From Stutzerimonas nitrititolerans (GTDB lineage Bacteria; Pseudomonadota; Gammaproteobacteria; Pseudomonadales; Pseudomonadaceae), in NCBI RefSeq assembly GCF_003696285.1, contig NZ_RFFL01000007.1:62001-126000 (forward strand): a DNA stretch of 64,000 bases, written 5' to 3'. The notes under the pieces were generated by a model. The model was not told the DNA's origin, did no database searches, and was given only the letters and a program-made list of their open reading frames with translations. The position numbers and the translations under genes were made by a program. Positions 1 to 11,847 of this stretch are shown here, piece by piece (positions within the stretch are counted from its first letter, which is position 1; the number at the start of each line of letters is the position of its first letter).

Positions 1-572
1 AGACCACGCCATTTCGGATTATCGACTTCGCCACCGAGACCGGGGGTTTCGCCATGCTGGTAGAAGCCAAAGCCGGCGATGGTATCCAGGTCACCCTTGA
101 CGGCCATGAAGCCGTACAGCGTGGACCACAGACCATAACCCCGCACCGGCAGGATCAGCGTGTCGAGCTGGCCATCTTCTTCCACTATATAAACAGTGCT
201 GTAACGCTCACGGCGCTTGATGGAAGCGATGTCTTCCGAACCGGGAAGCGCCTCGGAGAGTGCCGGATCCTTCGCAGCCACGAGCGGGTCGAAGGTCTGC
301 GGATCGAACTCGTCGCTGAACGTGCCGGTTTCCAGATCGACCAGCTTGGCGATGATTCGCTCGTTATACAGCGCCTTGACCTGATTGGCGGACATGCCCG
401 CCTCGCCCAGCCCGGCGATCGCCAGGATGCTGCGCTGCTTGTCCAGTTGGCGGTTCTCCAGTTGCGTCGGGCGCAACGCCACCGCTGCGCCAGCAACGAA
501 TACCGAGCAGACCAGGCAGACCAGCAAGGCAACCGTCAATGTACGGACGGTGGATTCTTTTTGACTAGACAT
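1..572 (-). CDS. nqrC: Na+-translocating NADH:quinone reductase subunit C (NqrC), 3' end outside window
   Basis: NqrC is a membrane-anchored subunit of the Na+-pumping NADH:ubiquinone oxidoreductase and carries a covalently bound FMN. Read on the minus strand from an ATG at 572, the product begins [13 protein letters not shown] single N-terminal membrane helix follows ([19 protein letters not shown]), then a soluble region with the family stretches [17 protein letters not shown] and [13 protein letters not shown]. The start overlaps the end of nqrB by 8 bases, as expected for a translationally coupled operon. The gene runs off the left edge, so the C-terminal SGAT flavinylation motif cannot be seen. 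About 190 codons are present, against roughly 260 in the family. The assignment is firm from sequence and from position after nqrB. Confidence 0.93.
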   Translation of the reverse strand, partial: MSSQKESTVRTLTVALLVCLVCSVFVAGAAVALRPTQLENRQLDKQRSILAIAGLGEAGMSANQVKALYNERIIAKLVDLETGTFSDEFDPQTFDPLVAAKDPALSEALPGSEDIASIKRRERYSTVYIVEEDGQLDTLILPVRGYGLWSTLYGFMAVKGDLDTIAGFGFYQHGETPGLGGEVDNPKWRG

Positions 573-1776
573 TGCGTGCCAGCCTCCGCTTGATATTGGC
601 CTGGATGACGAAGTGGTCGATCAACGGTGCGCACAGGTTGGCGAACAGGATCGCCAGCATCATGCCTTCCGGGAACGCCGGGTTAACCACGCGGATCAGC
701 ACGACCATCACACCGATGAGGATGCCGAACACCCATTTCCCGGTGTTGGTCATGGAGGCCGAAACCGGATCGGTCGCCATGAAGATCAGACCGAAGGCGA
801 AACCACCCACCACCATGTGCCAGTGCCACGGCATGGCGAACATCGGGTTGGTATCCGAGCCGATCATATTGAACAGGTAGCTCAGGGCGATCATGCCGAT
901 CATCACACCGGCAACGATTCGCCAGGAAGCGATCTTGGTCAGCAGCAGCACCGCACCACCGATGAAGATGGCCAGCGTACTGGTCTCGCCGATCGAACCG
1001 TGCATGGTACCGATGAAGGCGTCCATCCAGGTGATGCCGTTGTTGACCACATTCTCGATGCCGCCGGCGAAGCCGAGGCTCAGCGCGGTGGCGCCGGCAA
1101 AGCCGTCCACCGAGGTCCACACCATGTCGCCGGACATCTGCGCCGGGTAGGCGAAGAACAGGAAGGCACGACCGGTGAGCGCCGGGTTGAGGAAGTTCTT
1201 GCCGGTACCACCGAAGACTTCCTTGCCGATCACCACGCCGAAGCTGATGCCCAGCGCCACCTGCCACAGCGGAATGCTCGGCGGCAGGATCAACGCGAAC
1301 AGCACCGAGGTGACGAAGAAGCCCTCGTTGACTTCATGCTTGCGGATCGAAGCGAACAGCACTTCCCAGAAACCGCCGACGATGAAGGTCACCGCGTAGA
1401 TCGGCAGGAAGTAGGCCGCACCCTGGATGAAGTTATCCCACAGGCTGCCCGGGTCGAAGCCGGCCAGCGCGCCGATCAGCGCGAAGCGCCAGCCTTCCTG
1501 CGCCGCCAACAGATCTGGGCTCTGCGCGAAGATCAGGTTGGCCTGGTAACCGGTGTTCCACATGCCGAAGAACATCGCCGGGAAGGTGCACAGCCAGACG
1601 GTGATCATCATGCGCTTGAGGTCGATGCCGTCACGCACGTGCGCGGTGGTCTTGGTGACGCTGCCCGGACGATAAAGGAAGGTATCGGCGGCTTCGTACA
1701 GCGCGTACCACTTTTCGTACTTGCCACCCTTTTCGAAATGGTGCTCGATCTTGTCGAGGAATGCGCGAATGCCCAT
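565..1776 (-). CDS. nqrB: Na+-translocating NADH:quinone reductase subunit B (NqrB)
   Basis: NqrB is the large polytopic membrane subunit of Na+-NQR and holds the second covalent FMN and riboflavin. The 403-residue product starts [18 protein letters not shown] and has about ten hydrophobic segments. The flavinylation motif reads [10 protein letters not shown], with the attachment threonine at about residue 230, equivalent to Thr236 of the Vibrio enzyme. Length matches the family. It starts 3 bases downstream of the nqrA stop and its end overlaps nqrC, so nqrABC form one transcription unit on the minus strand. Nothing odd was seen. Confidence 0.96.
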   Translation of the reverse strand: MGIRAFLDKIEHHFEKGGKYEKWYALYEAADTFLYRPGSVTKTTAHVRDGIDLKRMMITVWLCTFPAMFFGMWNTGYQANLIFAQSPDLLAAQEGWRFALIGALAGFDPGSLWDNFIQGAAYFLPIYAVTFIVGGFWEVLFASIRKHEVNEGFFVTSVLFALILPPSIPLWQVALGISFGVVIGKEVFGGTGKNFLNPALTGRAFLFFAYPAQMSGDMVWTSVDGFAGATALSLGFAGGIENVVNNGITWMDAFIGTMHGSIGETSTLAIFIGGAVLLLTKIASWRIVAGVMIGMIALSYLFNMIGSDTNPMFAMPWHWHMVVGGFAFGLIFMATDPVSASMTNTGKWVFGILIGVMVVLIRVVNPAFPEGMMLAILFANLCAPLIDHFVIQANIKRRLARNV

Positions 1777-1779
1777 GCC

Positions 1780-3147
<1,368 letters not shown>

Positions 3148-3166
3148 TTAGGAACTCCGACGACTA

Positions 3167-3254
3167 GCGCAAAGTCCAATTGCGCAACGCGCGCCAATAC
3201 GGTATTGGCGCGACGCTATGTCGCAGAGTCGAGGTAGAAATCCGCCCGATTATA
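3167..3254 (-). promoter_or_regulatory. nqr operon promoter and structured 5' leader
   Basis: On the minus strand a perfect TATAAT lies at 3249-3254; I see no good -35 for it. Downstream of the implied start site is a near-perfect palindrome at 3190-3212: arms of 11 bases (CGCGCCAATAC and its complement) around one central base. A second repeat, GCGCAA/TTGCGC at 3167-3185, follows. Both would lie in a leader of about 125 nt ahead of nqrA. The first could be an operator or an RNA hairpin. The rest of 3118-3412 holds another inverted repeat (CTATCGAT/ATCGATAG at 3331-3355) and no gene that I can support. Confidence 0.5.
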
Positions 3255-3412
3255 GAGGCCGCGACCCCGCACTGGCCACCCAAGCCATTCCAATTTTTTG
3301 ACTGGCGACAAGTGCATAGCGATGTCGAACCTATCGATGAGCCGATAATCGATAGCGTCCCTTCGCTTCACCTTCTCTCATCATCCAGACGCTCAGCATC
3401 ACCTTCCGGCAG

Positions 3413-3442
3413 GCAAAAAAAACGGGAACCGAAGTTCCCGTT
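3413..3442 (-). terminator. Rho-independent terminator of gap
   Basis: Read on the minus strand just after the gap stop (3460), the sequence forms a 9-bp stem AACGGGAAC/GTTCCCGTT with a TTCG tetraloop, followed directly by a run of eight T. This is a textbook intrinsic terminator for the GAPDH gene. It sits about 300 bases ahead of nqrA and so insulates the nqr operon. Confidence 0.9.
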
Positions 3443-3459
3443 CTTTCGCTGACGTTGCC

Positions 3460-4911
3460 TCAGCGCGGGAAGGCAGGCGGGTTGACGCCAGCCATGTCTT
3501 CCATCACGCGCACCACCTGGCAGCTGTAGCCGAACTCGTTGTCGTACCAGACGTAGAGCACGACACGGTTGTCGCTGCAGATGGTCGCTTCGGCATCGAC
3601 GACACCGGCATGACGCGAACCGACGAAATCAGTGGAAACAACTTCCTGCGAATTGACGAAGTCGATCTGCTTTTGCAGGTCCGAGTGCATGGCCATCTGA
3701 CGCAGGTACTCGTTGATCTCGTCGCGACTGGTGGCCTTCTCCAGGTTCAGGTTGAGAATCGCCATGGAGACGTTGGGCGTCGGCACGCGGATCGCATTGC
3801 CGGTCAGCTTGCCCTTGAGCACCGGCAGCGCCTTGGCCGCGGCGGTGGCGGCACCGGTCTCGGTGATGACCATGTTCAGCGCGGCGCTGCGACCACGACG
3901 ACTGCCCTTGTGGAAGTTGTCGATCAGGTTCTGGTCGTTGGTGTAGGAGTGAACGGTCTCGACGTGGCCGTTGACGATACCGTACTGGTCGTTGACCGCC
4001 TTGAGCACCGGCACGATGGCGTTGGTGGTGCAGGAAGCCGCGGAGATGATCTTGTCGTCGGCGGTGATTTCGCCATGGTTGATGCCATGCACGATGTTCT
4101 TCAGCTCGCCCTTGCCCGGCGCAGTCAGGACGACGCGCGCGACGCCAGGGCACTTGAGGTGCTGGCCGAGACCTTCGGCGTCGCGCCACTTACCGGTATT
4201 GTCCACCAGCAGCGCGTTCTCGATGCCGTACTGGGTGTAGTCCACCGAAGCCGGATCGTTGGAGTAGATCACCTGGATCAGGTTGCCGTTGGCGGTGATG
4301 GTGTTGTTCTCGGCATCGATATGGATGGTGCCGTCGAACGGGCCATGTACCGAATCGCGGCGCAGCAGGCTGGCGCGCTTGACCAGGTCGTTCTCGGCGC
4401 CCTTGCGCACGACGATGGCACGCAGGCGCAGGCCGTCGCCGCCACCGGTCTTCTCGATCAGGATGCGCGCCAGCAGGCGGCCGATGCGGCCAAAGCCGTA
4501 GAGCACCACGTCGGTGCCCTTGTGGCCCGCGGCGGTGGTGCGCTTGCCGGCGACTTCGGCCAGCTCCTCACGGACGAACTGGTCCAGAGTGCGGCCATTG
4601 CCTTCGGCCTTGAACTTGCCCACCAGCTTGCCCAGGTCCACCGAAGCGGCGCCCAGGTTCATCTCGCTCATGGTGGTCAGGATCTGGTGAGTCTCGTGGA
4701 CGGACAGTTCCGCCGCGTCGGCCTGGCGGTGGCGAGCGAAGCGATGTGCCTTGAGAATGGCGATCACCGAGCGGTTGATCAGGCCACGGCCGTAGATGGA
4801 AGTCACCACGTTATTGTTGCGGTACAACTGACCAATCAGCGGAATCATCGCTTCAGCGAGCGCTTCGCGGTCAATCCATTCACCAAGACACTGGTCGGGC
4901 TTCTGAGTCAC
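3460..4911 (-). CDS. gap: Glyceraldehyde-3-phosphate dehydrogenase, long form
   Basis: This NAD(P)-dependent GAPDH interconverts glyceraldehyde-3-phosphate and 1,3-bisphosphoglycerate. The 483-residue product is about 150 residues longer than the canonical enzyme. The first ~125 residues (QCLGEWIDREALAEAMIPLI onward) are an extra helical region found in a Pseudomonas/gamma-proteobacterial GAPDH subgroup. The Rossmann domain then begins at VVLYGFGRIGRLLARILIEK. The catalytic cysteine is in SAASCTTNAIVPVLK (about residue 294), and the C-terminal part YVWYDNEFGYSCQVVR is intact. It is divergent from mfd, the arrangement also found in P. aeruginosa (PA3001/PA3002), and ends in a strong terminator. 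A glycolytic or gluconeogenic role cannot be told from sequence. Confidence 0.92.
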   Translation of the reverse strand: MTQKPDQCLGEWIDREALAEAMIPLIGQLYRNNNVVTSIYGRGLINRSVIAILKAHRFARHRQADAAELSVHETHQILTTMSEMNLGAASVDLGKLVGKFKAEGNGRTLDQFVREELAEVAGKRTTAAGHKGTDVVLYGFGRIGRLLARILIEKTGGGDGLRLRAIVVRKGAENDLVKRASLLRRDSVHGPFDGTIHIDAENNTITANGNLIQVIYSNDPASVDYTQYGIENALLVDNTGKWRDAEGLGQHLKCPGVARVVLTAPGKGELKNIVHGINHGEITADDKIISAASCTTNAIVPVLKAVNDQYGIVNGHVETVHSYTNDQNLIDNFHKGSRRGRSAALNMVITETGAATAAAKALPVLKGKLTGNAIRVPTPNVSMAILNLNLEKATSRDEINEYLRQMAMHSDLQKQIDFVNSQEVVSTDFVGSRHAGVVDAEATICSDNRVVLYVWYDNEFGYSCQVVRVMEDMAGVNPPAFPR

Positions 4912-5071
4912 GGGCAGTTCCTTCCAACATGTAGGGGCAGAGAAAAAGGGCTACATTATGCCGTCGCACCCCAACTCGGGCAATTGCAACGGACGAAACA
5001 CTGACAGCCGTACCCCGCGATAGTTACAATCCCGGCGGTCCATTTTTACTGACCCGGAGTCACGTCCACTC

Positions 5072-8000
5072 GTGTCCGTACTGCGCCTTCCGCCCATGCC
5101 TGCCGCCAGCGGCAAGCAAACCTGGGGCAATCTTCCCGGAGCCGCGCTGAGCCTGGCCATCGCCGAGTCCGCCAGCAGCGCAAAGCGCTTCACCCTTCTT
5201 CTCACTGCCGACAGCCAGAGCGCCGAGCGCCTCAAGGAAGAACTCGCCTTCTTCGCCCCCGAGCTGCCGGTGCTGCATTTCCCTGACTGGGAAACGCTGC
5301 CCTACGACGTGTTCTCGCCGCACCAGGACATCATCTCCCAGCGCATCGCGGCGCTCTACCAGCTGCCTGAACTGACCCATGGGGTACTGGTAGTTCCGAT
5401 CACCACTGCGCTACACCGCCTGGCGCCCAAGCGCTTTCTGCTGGGCTCCAGCCTGGTGCTGGACGTCGGCCAGAAGCTCGATGTCGAGCAGATGCGTTCG
5501 CGCCTGGAAGCCGCGGGTTATCGCTGCGTGGACACGGTGTACGAGCATGGCGAGTTCGCCGTGCGCGGCGCGCTGATCGACCTGTTCCCGATGGGCAGTA
5601 CCCTGCCCTATCGCATCGATCTGTTCGACGACGAGATCGAGACGCTGCGCACCTTCGACCCAGAAAACCAGCGCTCCATCGAAAAGGTCAATTCGGTGCG
5701 CCTGCTGCCGGCCCGCGAATTCCCGGTGAAGAAGGAATCGGTCACTGGCTTTCGCGCACGCTTCCGTGAGCGCTTCGACGTGGATTTCCGCCGCTGCCCG
5801 GTCTATCAGGACCTCTCCACCGGCATCACACCGGCGGGCATCGAGTACTACCTGCCGCTGTTCTTCGACGAGACCTCGACCCTGTTCGACTACCTGCCCG
5901 AGGACACTCAGGTGTTCTCCCTGCCGGGCATCGAGCAGGCCGCCGAGCAGTTCTGGAAGGATGTGCGCAACCGCTTTGAGGAACGCCGCGTCGATCCCGA
6001 GCGCCCGCTACTGCCGCCCACCGATTTGTTCGTACCGGTGGAGGACTGCTTCGCCCGTCTCAAGTTGTGGCCGCGCGTAATCGCCAGCCAGGAGGATGTG
6101 GAAACCGGCATCGGCCGTGAGCGCTTCCCCGCCAGCCCGCTGCCGGAGCTGGCCATCGAAGCCAAGGCCAGCGAACCGCTGGGGGCGCTGCGGCGCTTTC
6201 TCGACGAATTCCCCGGTCGCGTGCTGCTCACCGCCGAATCGGCCGGTCGCCGCGAAGTACTGCTGGAACTGCTGGCCCGCCTGAAGTTGCGTCCGCAGGA
6301 AGTCGATGGCTGGCCGGCATTCCTGCAGAGCAAGGAACGCCTGGCGATCAGCATCGCGCCGCTGGACGACGGCCTGCTGTTGCAACAGCCGCAGCTGGCG
6401 CTGATCGCCGAAAGCCCGCTGTTCGGCCAGCGCATCATGCAGCGCCGCCGGCGCGAGAAGATCCGCGATGCCGGCGAGAACGTCATCAAGAACCTCACTG
6501 AGCTGCGTGAAGGCGCACCAGTGGTGCATATCGACCACGGCGTGGGCCGTTATCAGGGTCTGATCACCCTGGAGATCGAAGGCCAGTCGGCGGAATTCCT
6601 CCAACTGCAATACGCCGAGGAAGCCAAGCTCTACGTGCCGGTAGCCAGCCTGCACCTGATCGCCCGCTACACCGGCAGCGACGACGCCCTGGCGCCGCTG
6701 CATCGACTCGGCTCCGAGCAATGGCAGAAAGCCAAGCGCAAGGCCGCCGAACAGGTACGCGACGTTGCCGCCGAACTGCTGGACATCTATGCCCGCCGCG
6801 CCGCCCGGCAAGGCTATGCCTTCCAGGATCCGCAGCTGGACTACGACACCTTCAGCGCCGGCTTCCCCTTCGAGGAAACCCCGGACCAGCAGGCGGCCAT
6901 CGACGCGGTGCGCGCCGACCTGCTCGCGCCGAAACCCATGGATCGCCTGGTCTGTGGCGATGTCGGCTTCGGCAAGACCGAAGTGGCCATGCGCGCGGCC
7001 TTTATCGCCGTTCACAGCGGCAAGCAGGTCGCCGTACTGGTCCCCACCACGCTGCTCGCCCAGCAGCACTACAACAGCTTCCGCGACCGCTTCGCCGACT
7101 GGCCGGTAAAGGTCGAGGTGATGAGCCGCTTCAAGTCGGCGAAGGAAATCCAAGCGGCGGTAAACGAACTCGCCGAAGGCAAGGTGGACATTCTCATCGG
7201 CACCCACAAGCTGCTGCAGGATGATGTGAAGTTCACCAACCTGGGGCTGGTGATCATCGACGAGGAACACCGTTTCGGCGTGCGCCAGAAGGAGCAACTC
7301 AAGGCGCTGCGCAGCGAGGTGGACATCCTCACGCTGACCGCCACACCGATTCCACGCACCCTGAACATGGCCGTGGCCGGCATGCGCGACCTGTCGATCA
7401 TTGCCACACCGCCGGCACGCCGCCTCTCGGTGCGCACCTTCGTCATGGAGGCCAACAAGCCGACCATCAAGGAAGCACTGCTGCGCGAGCTGCTGCGCGG
7501 CGGCCAGGTCTATTACCTGCACAACGATGTGAAGACCATCGAGAAATGCGCCGCCGACCTCGCCGAACTGGTGCCCGAGGCGCGTATCGGCATTGGCCAC
7601 GGGCAGATGCGCGAGCGCGAGCTGGAACAGGTGATGGGCGACTTCTACCACAAGCGCTTCAACGTGCTGGTGGCCTCCACCATCATCGAGACCGGTATCG
7701 ACGTGCCCAGCGCCAACACCATCATCATCGAGCGCGCCGACAAGTTCGGCCTGGCCCAGCTGCACCAGCTGCGCGGCCGCGTCGGCCGTAGCCACCACCA
7801 GGCCTATGCCTACCTGCTGACGCCGCCGCGCAAGCAGATGACGCCAGATGCGGAAAAGCGCCTGGAGGCCATCGCCAATGCCCAGGACTTGGGGGCCGGC
7901 TTTGTCCTGGCCACCCACGATCTGGAAATCCGCGGCGCTGGCGAACTGCTCGGCGAAGGCCAGAGCGGGCAGATCCAGGCGGTCGGCTTCACCCTCTACA

Positions 8001-8515
8001 TGGAAATGCTCGAACGTGCGGTCAAGGCCATCCAGAAAGGCGAACAGCCGAACCTGGACCAGCCGCTGGGCGGTGGCCCGGAGATCAACCTGCGCATTCC
8101 GGCGCTGATCCCCGAAGACTATCTGCCGGACGTGCACGCGCGACTGATCCTCTACAAGCGCATCGCCAACGCCACCGACCAAGACGGCCTGAACGAATTG
8201 CAGGTGGAGATGATCGACCGCTTCGGCCTGCTGCCGGAACCGGCCAAGCACCTGATCCGCCTGACGCTGCTCAAGCTGCAGGCCGAGAAGCTCGGCATCA
8301 CCAAGATCGACGCCGGCCCGCAGGGCGGGCGCATCGAGTTCGCCGCCGATACGCCGGTCGACCCGATGGCGCTGATCAAGCTGATCCAGACCCAGCCCAA
8401 GCGCTACAAGTTCGAGGGGGCGACGGTGTTCAAATTCCAGGTGCCCATGGAGCGGCCCGAAGAGCGCTTCAACACGCTGGAAGCGCTGCTCGAACGCCTG
8501 GCACCCGCGGAATGA
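5072..8515 (+). CDS. mfd: Transcription-repair coupling factor Mfd
   Basis: Mfd is an ATP-driven translocase that removes RNA polymerase stalled at DNA lesions and recruits UvrA. The 1147-residue product (GTG start) has a UvrB-homology region (about 1-450), a CarD-like RNA-polymerase interaction domain (HIDHGVGRYQGL, about 490-560), and a RecG-like helicase with Walker A GDVGFGKTEVA (about 630) and DEEHRFGVRQKE. The RVGRSHHQAYAYLL and TRG motifs and the C-terminal autoinhibitory domain follow. Length is typical (about 1148 in E. coli). It is divergent from gap and reads toward the SNF2 helicase gene 56 bases away. Confidence 0.97.
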   Translation: MSVLRLPPMPAASGKQTWGNLPGAALSLAIAESASSAKRFTLLLTADSQSAERLKEELAFFAPELPVLHFPDWETLPYDVFSPHQDIISQRIAALYQLPELTHGVLVVPITTALHRLAPKRFLLGSSLVLDVGQKLDVEQMRSRLEAAGYRCVDTVYEHGEFAVRGALIDLFPMGSTLPYRIDLFDDEIETLRTFDPENQRSIEKVNSVRLLPAREFPVKKESVTGFRARFRERFDVDFRRCPVYQDLSTGITPAGIEYYLPLFFDETSTLFDYLPEDTQVFSLPGIEQAAEQFWKDVRNRFEERRVDPERPLLPPTDLFVPVEDCFARLKLWPRVIASQEDVETGIGRERFPASPLPELAIEAKASEPLGALRRFLDEFPGRVLLTAESAGRREVLLELLARLKLRPQEVDGWPAFLQSKERLAISIAPLDDGLLLQQPQLALIAESPLFGQRIMQRRRREKIRDAGENVIKNLTELREGAPVVHIDHGVGRYQGLITLEIEGQSAEFLQLQYAEEAKLYVPVASLHLIARYTGSDDALAPLHRLGSEQWQKAKRKAAEQVRDVAAELLDIYARRAARQGYAFQDPQLDYDTFSAGFPFEETPDQQAAIDAVRADLLAPKPMDRLVCGDVGFGKTEVAMRAAFIAVHSGKQVAVLVPTTLLAQQHYNSFRDRFADWPVKVEVMSRFKSAKEIQAAVNELAEGKVDILIGTHKLLQDDVKFTNLGLVIIDEEHRFGVRQKEQLKALRSEVDILTLTATPIPRTLNMAVAGMRDLSIIATPPARRLSVRTFVMEANKPTIKEALLRELLRGGQVYYLHNDVKTIEKCAADLAELVPEARIGIGHGQMRERELEQVMGDFYHKRFNVLVASTIIETGIDVPSANTIIIERADKFGLAQLHQLRGRVGRSHHQAYAYLLTPPRKQMTPDAEKRLEAIANAQDLGAGFVLATHDLEIRGAGELLGEGQSGQIQAVGFTLYMEMLERAVKAIQKGEQPNLDQPLGGGPEINLRIPALIPEDYLPDVHARLILYKRIANATDQDGLNELQVEMIDRFGLLPEPAKHLIRLTLLKLQAEKLGITKIDAGPQGGRIEFAADTPVDPMALIKLIQTQPKRYKFEGATVFKFQVPMERPEERFNTLEALLERLAPAE

Positions 8516-8571
8516 GGCAATGCCACGGGTCGCGACGACCCTGGCGCGCCGTCGCGGCGAGCCGCTGAACC

Positions 8572-11500
8572 ATGCCCGGTGACTTTCTCGCCCACCTGCC
8601 GCCCGGCTGGCAGCTGTCGTTTTCCGACGGAGCCCTGGCCAGAGGGCGGCAATACGCCGATGAGAACCGCGTCATCCTCATGCGCGAGGAGGATCGCTTC
8701 GTCGAGGCGAGTTGTCGCGGCTCCGGCGGCAATCGCTACCGCCAGTCGCTGATGCTCGACAAGCGCGACAGGCTCAGCTGCGTCTGCACCTGCCCGGTCG
8801 GCCTTTCCTGCAAACATGCCGCCGCCGTCATCCTTCATCTCGAACAGATGCGGCACGCCGCCGATGACGATGCCCAGGCCGACGGCGAGCTTCCGAACAC
8901 CCTGCGCCAATGGCTTTCGCAACTGCCCAGGGCGCTGGGCGACAACCCCGACACCCCGCAGGGCTGTCTTCATTACCGGATCGGAGCGGACGTACAGGTC
9001 GAGGTCTCCAAGGTCCGCTTGCACAAGGATGGCACGATAGCCGCAAGGGAGCCCTACCAGGCGATGCACGAAGCGACCTTCCGCCAACCGCGCTTCATGC
9101 AACCGCTGGATCTGCACATCGCGGCCCTGCTGACGCTGTGCCGGCACCAAGGCAGCCATTTCACGCTCAGCGGCGAGAACGGCGGCGAAGCCCTGCGCCT
9201 GCTGCTGGAAAGCGGGCGCGCCTTCCTTGACTGGGAACGACCGCCATTGAAGGCCGGCCAGAACCGCCCGGCCCGCTTCGACTGGATGCAACGGACCGAC
9301 GGTTCCCTTCGGCCCGAGCTGGTGCTGGAAGAGGATACGGCCACAGCCCTCACCGCCGTCGACCCGCTTTACTACCTCGACGAAACCACCAACGAAGTCG
9401 GTCTGATCCAGCACGGCCTGGCCGCGCCGCTGGCCCGTCATCTGCTCGAAGCCCCGCCGGTGACCTCCAGCCAGGCGGGCCTGTTCAGCCTGTCGCTCAA
9501 CGAGATCGCACCCCAGCTGCCGGCCCCGGCCCGAGCCGAGGAACGCCGCATCGATACGCTGCAGCCCATCGCCCGCCTGACCCTCGGCAGTCACCAGTCC
9601 CGCGTCTATCATCCGGGGAGCGGGCGGATGGTCAACGAACAGCAGCATCGCGCCGGCCTGGCTTTTGTCTACGGCAAAGTGGCGGCCCACGGCAAGTTCA
9701 AGGGCGAGCAGCGCCTGCGCCAGGCCGAGGGCGACCACATACTCAGCATCGCCCGACAGCCCGGGGCCGAACAGGCACTGCGCCAGCAGCTGCAGCAGCT
9801 GGGCTTTCGCGCGGCCTTGCGCCAGAGCCAGGCGCTGCCCAAGGATTCGGGCGAAATGTACGAGTTGCCCAACGAGGCCGCCTGGCTGCATTTCACCCAG
9901 GAGCAGCTGCCGGAGCTGCGCCGGCAAGGCTGGCGGATCGTCGTTCAGCCAGGTTTCGCCTATGACCTGGCCTCGGTGGATGACTGGTATGCCGAGCTGG
10001 GCGAGACGCCCGAACAGCGCTGGTTCGATCTGGAGCTGGGCATTCTGGTCGAGGGCGAGCGCATCAGCCTGCTGCCGGTGCTGCTCGACGTGATCCGCAA
10101 GAATCCGGCGCTGCTCGCCCCGACCAACCTGGCCAGGCGCGCGGACGACGAGATGCTGCGGGTGCCGCTGGGCAAACGCAGCGCGGTGGATGACCGGCCG
10201 TTGCAGGTGCTGCTGCCCTTCGGCCGGCTGAAACCCATCCTCGCCACCCTCGGCGAGCTCTACCTGCGCGAACAGCCGAGCGGCGACAGGCTGCGCCTGG
10301 AACGGCTCGATGCCGCGCGTCTGGGCGGCCTCGAAGCCTTGCCACTCGAATGGCACGGCGGCGAGCGGCTGCGCGACTTCGCCCGCCGCCTGCAGGATTT
10401 CGCTCGACAACCCTGCGCGGCGCCGACCGGCCTCAACGCCGAACTGCGGCCCTACCAGCTGGAAGGGTTGAGCTGGCTGCAAACGCTACGGGCGCTGGAA
10501 GTGGGCGGCATCCTCGGCGACGACATGGGCCTGGGCAAGACCTTGCAGACCCTTGCCCATCTGCTGCTGGAAAAACAGGCCGGACGCCTGGATCGTCCCG
10601 CTCTGGTGGTGATGCCCACCAGCCTGATTCCCAACTGGCAGGACGAGGCCGCGCGCTTCACGCCTGAGCTGAGGGTACTCACGCTGCACGGCCCCTCCCG
10701 GCAGAAGCACTTCGCCGAGATCGCGGGCTACGACCTGTTGCTGACCACCTATGCGTTGCTGCCACGTGATATCGAGCAGTGGCTCGAACTGCCGCTGCAC
10801 GTGCTGGTGCTCGACGAAGCGCAGAACATCAAGAACGCCAGCAGCAAGGCCGCGCAGGCCGCCAGCCGGCTCGTGGCCCGACAGCGCCTGTGCCTGACCG
10901 GCACGCCGCTGGAAAACAACCTGAGCGAGCTCTGGTCGCTATTCCATTTTCTCCTGCCCGGCTGGCTGGGCGATGCCAGGACGTTCACCCGGACCTATCG
11001 CACCCCTATCGAGAAGCACGGCGACAGCGACCGGCTGCAGCACCTGATCGGCCGTATCCGGCCCTTCCTGCTGCGACGCCGCAAGGAGCAGGTCGCCCAC
11101 GAGCTGCCACCCAAGACCGAGATCCTGCATTGGGTGGAGCTGACCCCAGCACAGCGCGACCTGTACGAGACGGTGCGCCTGGCCATGGACCACAAGGTGC
11201 GCGATGAGATCGACCGCAAGGGCCTGGCGCGCAGCCAGATCGTCGTCCTCGAAGCCCTGCTCAAGCTGCGCCAGGTGTGCTGCGACCTGCGCCTGATCAA
11301 GGGCGCCACGGAACGCCCGCGTGGCGGCAGTTCCGGCAAGCTGGACAGCCTGCTGGAGATGCTCGAGGAACAGCTCGCCGAGGGCCGCCGTGTGCTGCTG
11401 TTCTCGCAGTTCACCTCGATGCTGGCGCTGATCGAGGAAAGCCTGCAGCAGCGCGGCATCGACTACGTGCAGATCACCGGCGACACCCGTGACCGTCGCA

Positions 11501-11847
11501 CCCCGGTACGACGCTTCCAGAACGGCGAGGTGCCGGTGTTCCTGATCAGCCTCAAGGCCGGCGGCACCGGACTCAACCTGACCGCTGCCGATACCGTGAT
11601 CCACTACGACCCCTGGTGGAACCCGGCGGCGGAAAACCAGGCCACCGACCGCGCCTACCGCATCGGCCAGGACAAGCCGGTGTTCGTCTACAAACTCATC
11701 GCGCGGGGTACGGTGGAAGAGAAAATCCAGCAGTTGCAGACCCGCAAGGCCGAGCTGGCCGCCAGCGTGCTCGAGGGTACTGGTGATGCGGATTGGCGGC
11801 TGCAACAGAGCGATATCGACGCGCTGCTGGCACCGCTTGAAGGTTGA
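8572..11847 (+). CDS. SWIM zinc-finger SNF2/DEAD helicase-like ATPase
   Basis: This is a Swi2/Snf2-family nucleic-acid-dependent ATPase of 1091 residues. A SWIM-type zinc finger lies near the N-terminus (VCTCPVGLSCKHAAAVILHL; CxC at 72-74 and CxH at 80-82). It is followed by a long middle region. The ATPase core begins near residue 620, with Walker A DDMGLGKTLQT (about 650), DEAQ box LDEAQNIKN, motif III CLTGTPLENNLSELWS, and motifs V-VI SLKAGGTGLNL and DRAYRIGQ. Proteins of this type are widespread in Pseudomonas, and their precise substrate is unknown to me; they are relatives of RapA. It follows mfd on the same strand and may share its transcript. Confidence 0.88.
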   Translation: MPGDFLAHLPPGWQLSFSDGALARGRQYADENRVILMREEDRFVEASCRGSGGNRYRQSLMLDKRDRLSCVCTCPVGLSCKHAAAVILHLEQMRHAADDDAQADGELPNTLRQWLSQLPRALGDNPDTPQGCLHYRIGADVQVEVSKVRLHKDGTIAAREPYQAMHEATFRQPRFMQPLDLHIAALLTLCRHQGSHFTLSGENGGEALRLLLESGRAFLDWERPPLKAGQNRPARFDWMQRTDGSLRPELVLEEDTATALTAVDPLYYLDETTNEVGLIQHGLAAPLARHLLEAPPVTSSQAGLFSLSLNEIAPQLPAPARAEERRIDTLQPIARLTLGSHQSRVYHPGSGRMVNEQQHRAGLAFVYGKVAAHGKFKGEQRLRQAEGDHILSIARQPGAEQALRQQLQQLGFRAALRQSQALPKDSGEMYELPNEAAWLHFTQEQLPELRRQGWRIVVQPGFAYDLASVDDWYAELGETPEQRWFDLELGILVEGERISLLPVLLDVIRKNPALLAPTNLARRADDEMLRVPLGKRSAVDDRPLQVLLPFGRLKPILATLGELYLREQPSGDRLRLERLDAARLGGLEALPLEWHGGERLRDFARRLQDFARQPCAAPTGLNAELRPYQLEGLSWLQTLRALEVGGILGDDMGLGKTLQTLAHLLLEKQAGRLDRPALVVMPTSLIPNWQDEAARFTPELRVLTLHGPSRQKHFAEIAGYDLLLTTYALLPRDIEQWLELPLHVLVLDEAQNIKNASSKAAQAASRLVARQRLCLTGTPLENNLSELWSLFHFLLPGWLGDARTFTRTYRTPIEKHGDSDRLQHLIGRIRPFLLRRRKEQVAHELPPKTEILHWVELTPAQRDLYETVRLAMDHKVRDEIDRKGLARSQIVVLEALLKLRQVCCDLRLIKGATERPRGGSSGKLDSLLEMLEEQLAEGRRVLLFSQFTSMLALIEESLQQRGIDYVQITGDTRDRRTPVRRFQNGEVPVFLISLKAGGTGLNLTAADTVIHYDPWWNPAAENQATDRAYRIGQDKPVFVYKLIARGTVEEKIQQLQTRKAELAASVLEGTGDADWRLQQSDIDALLAPLEG

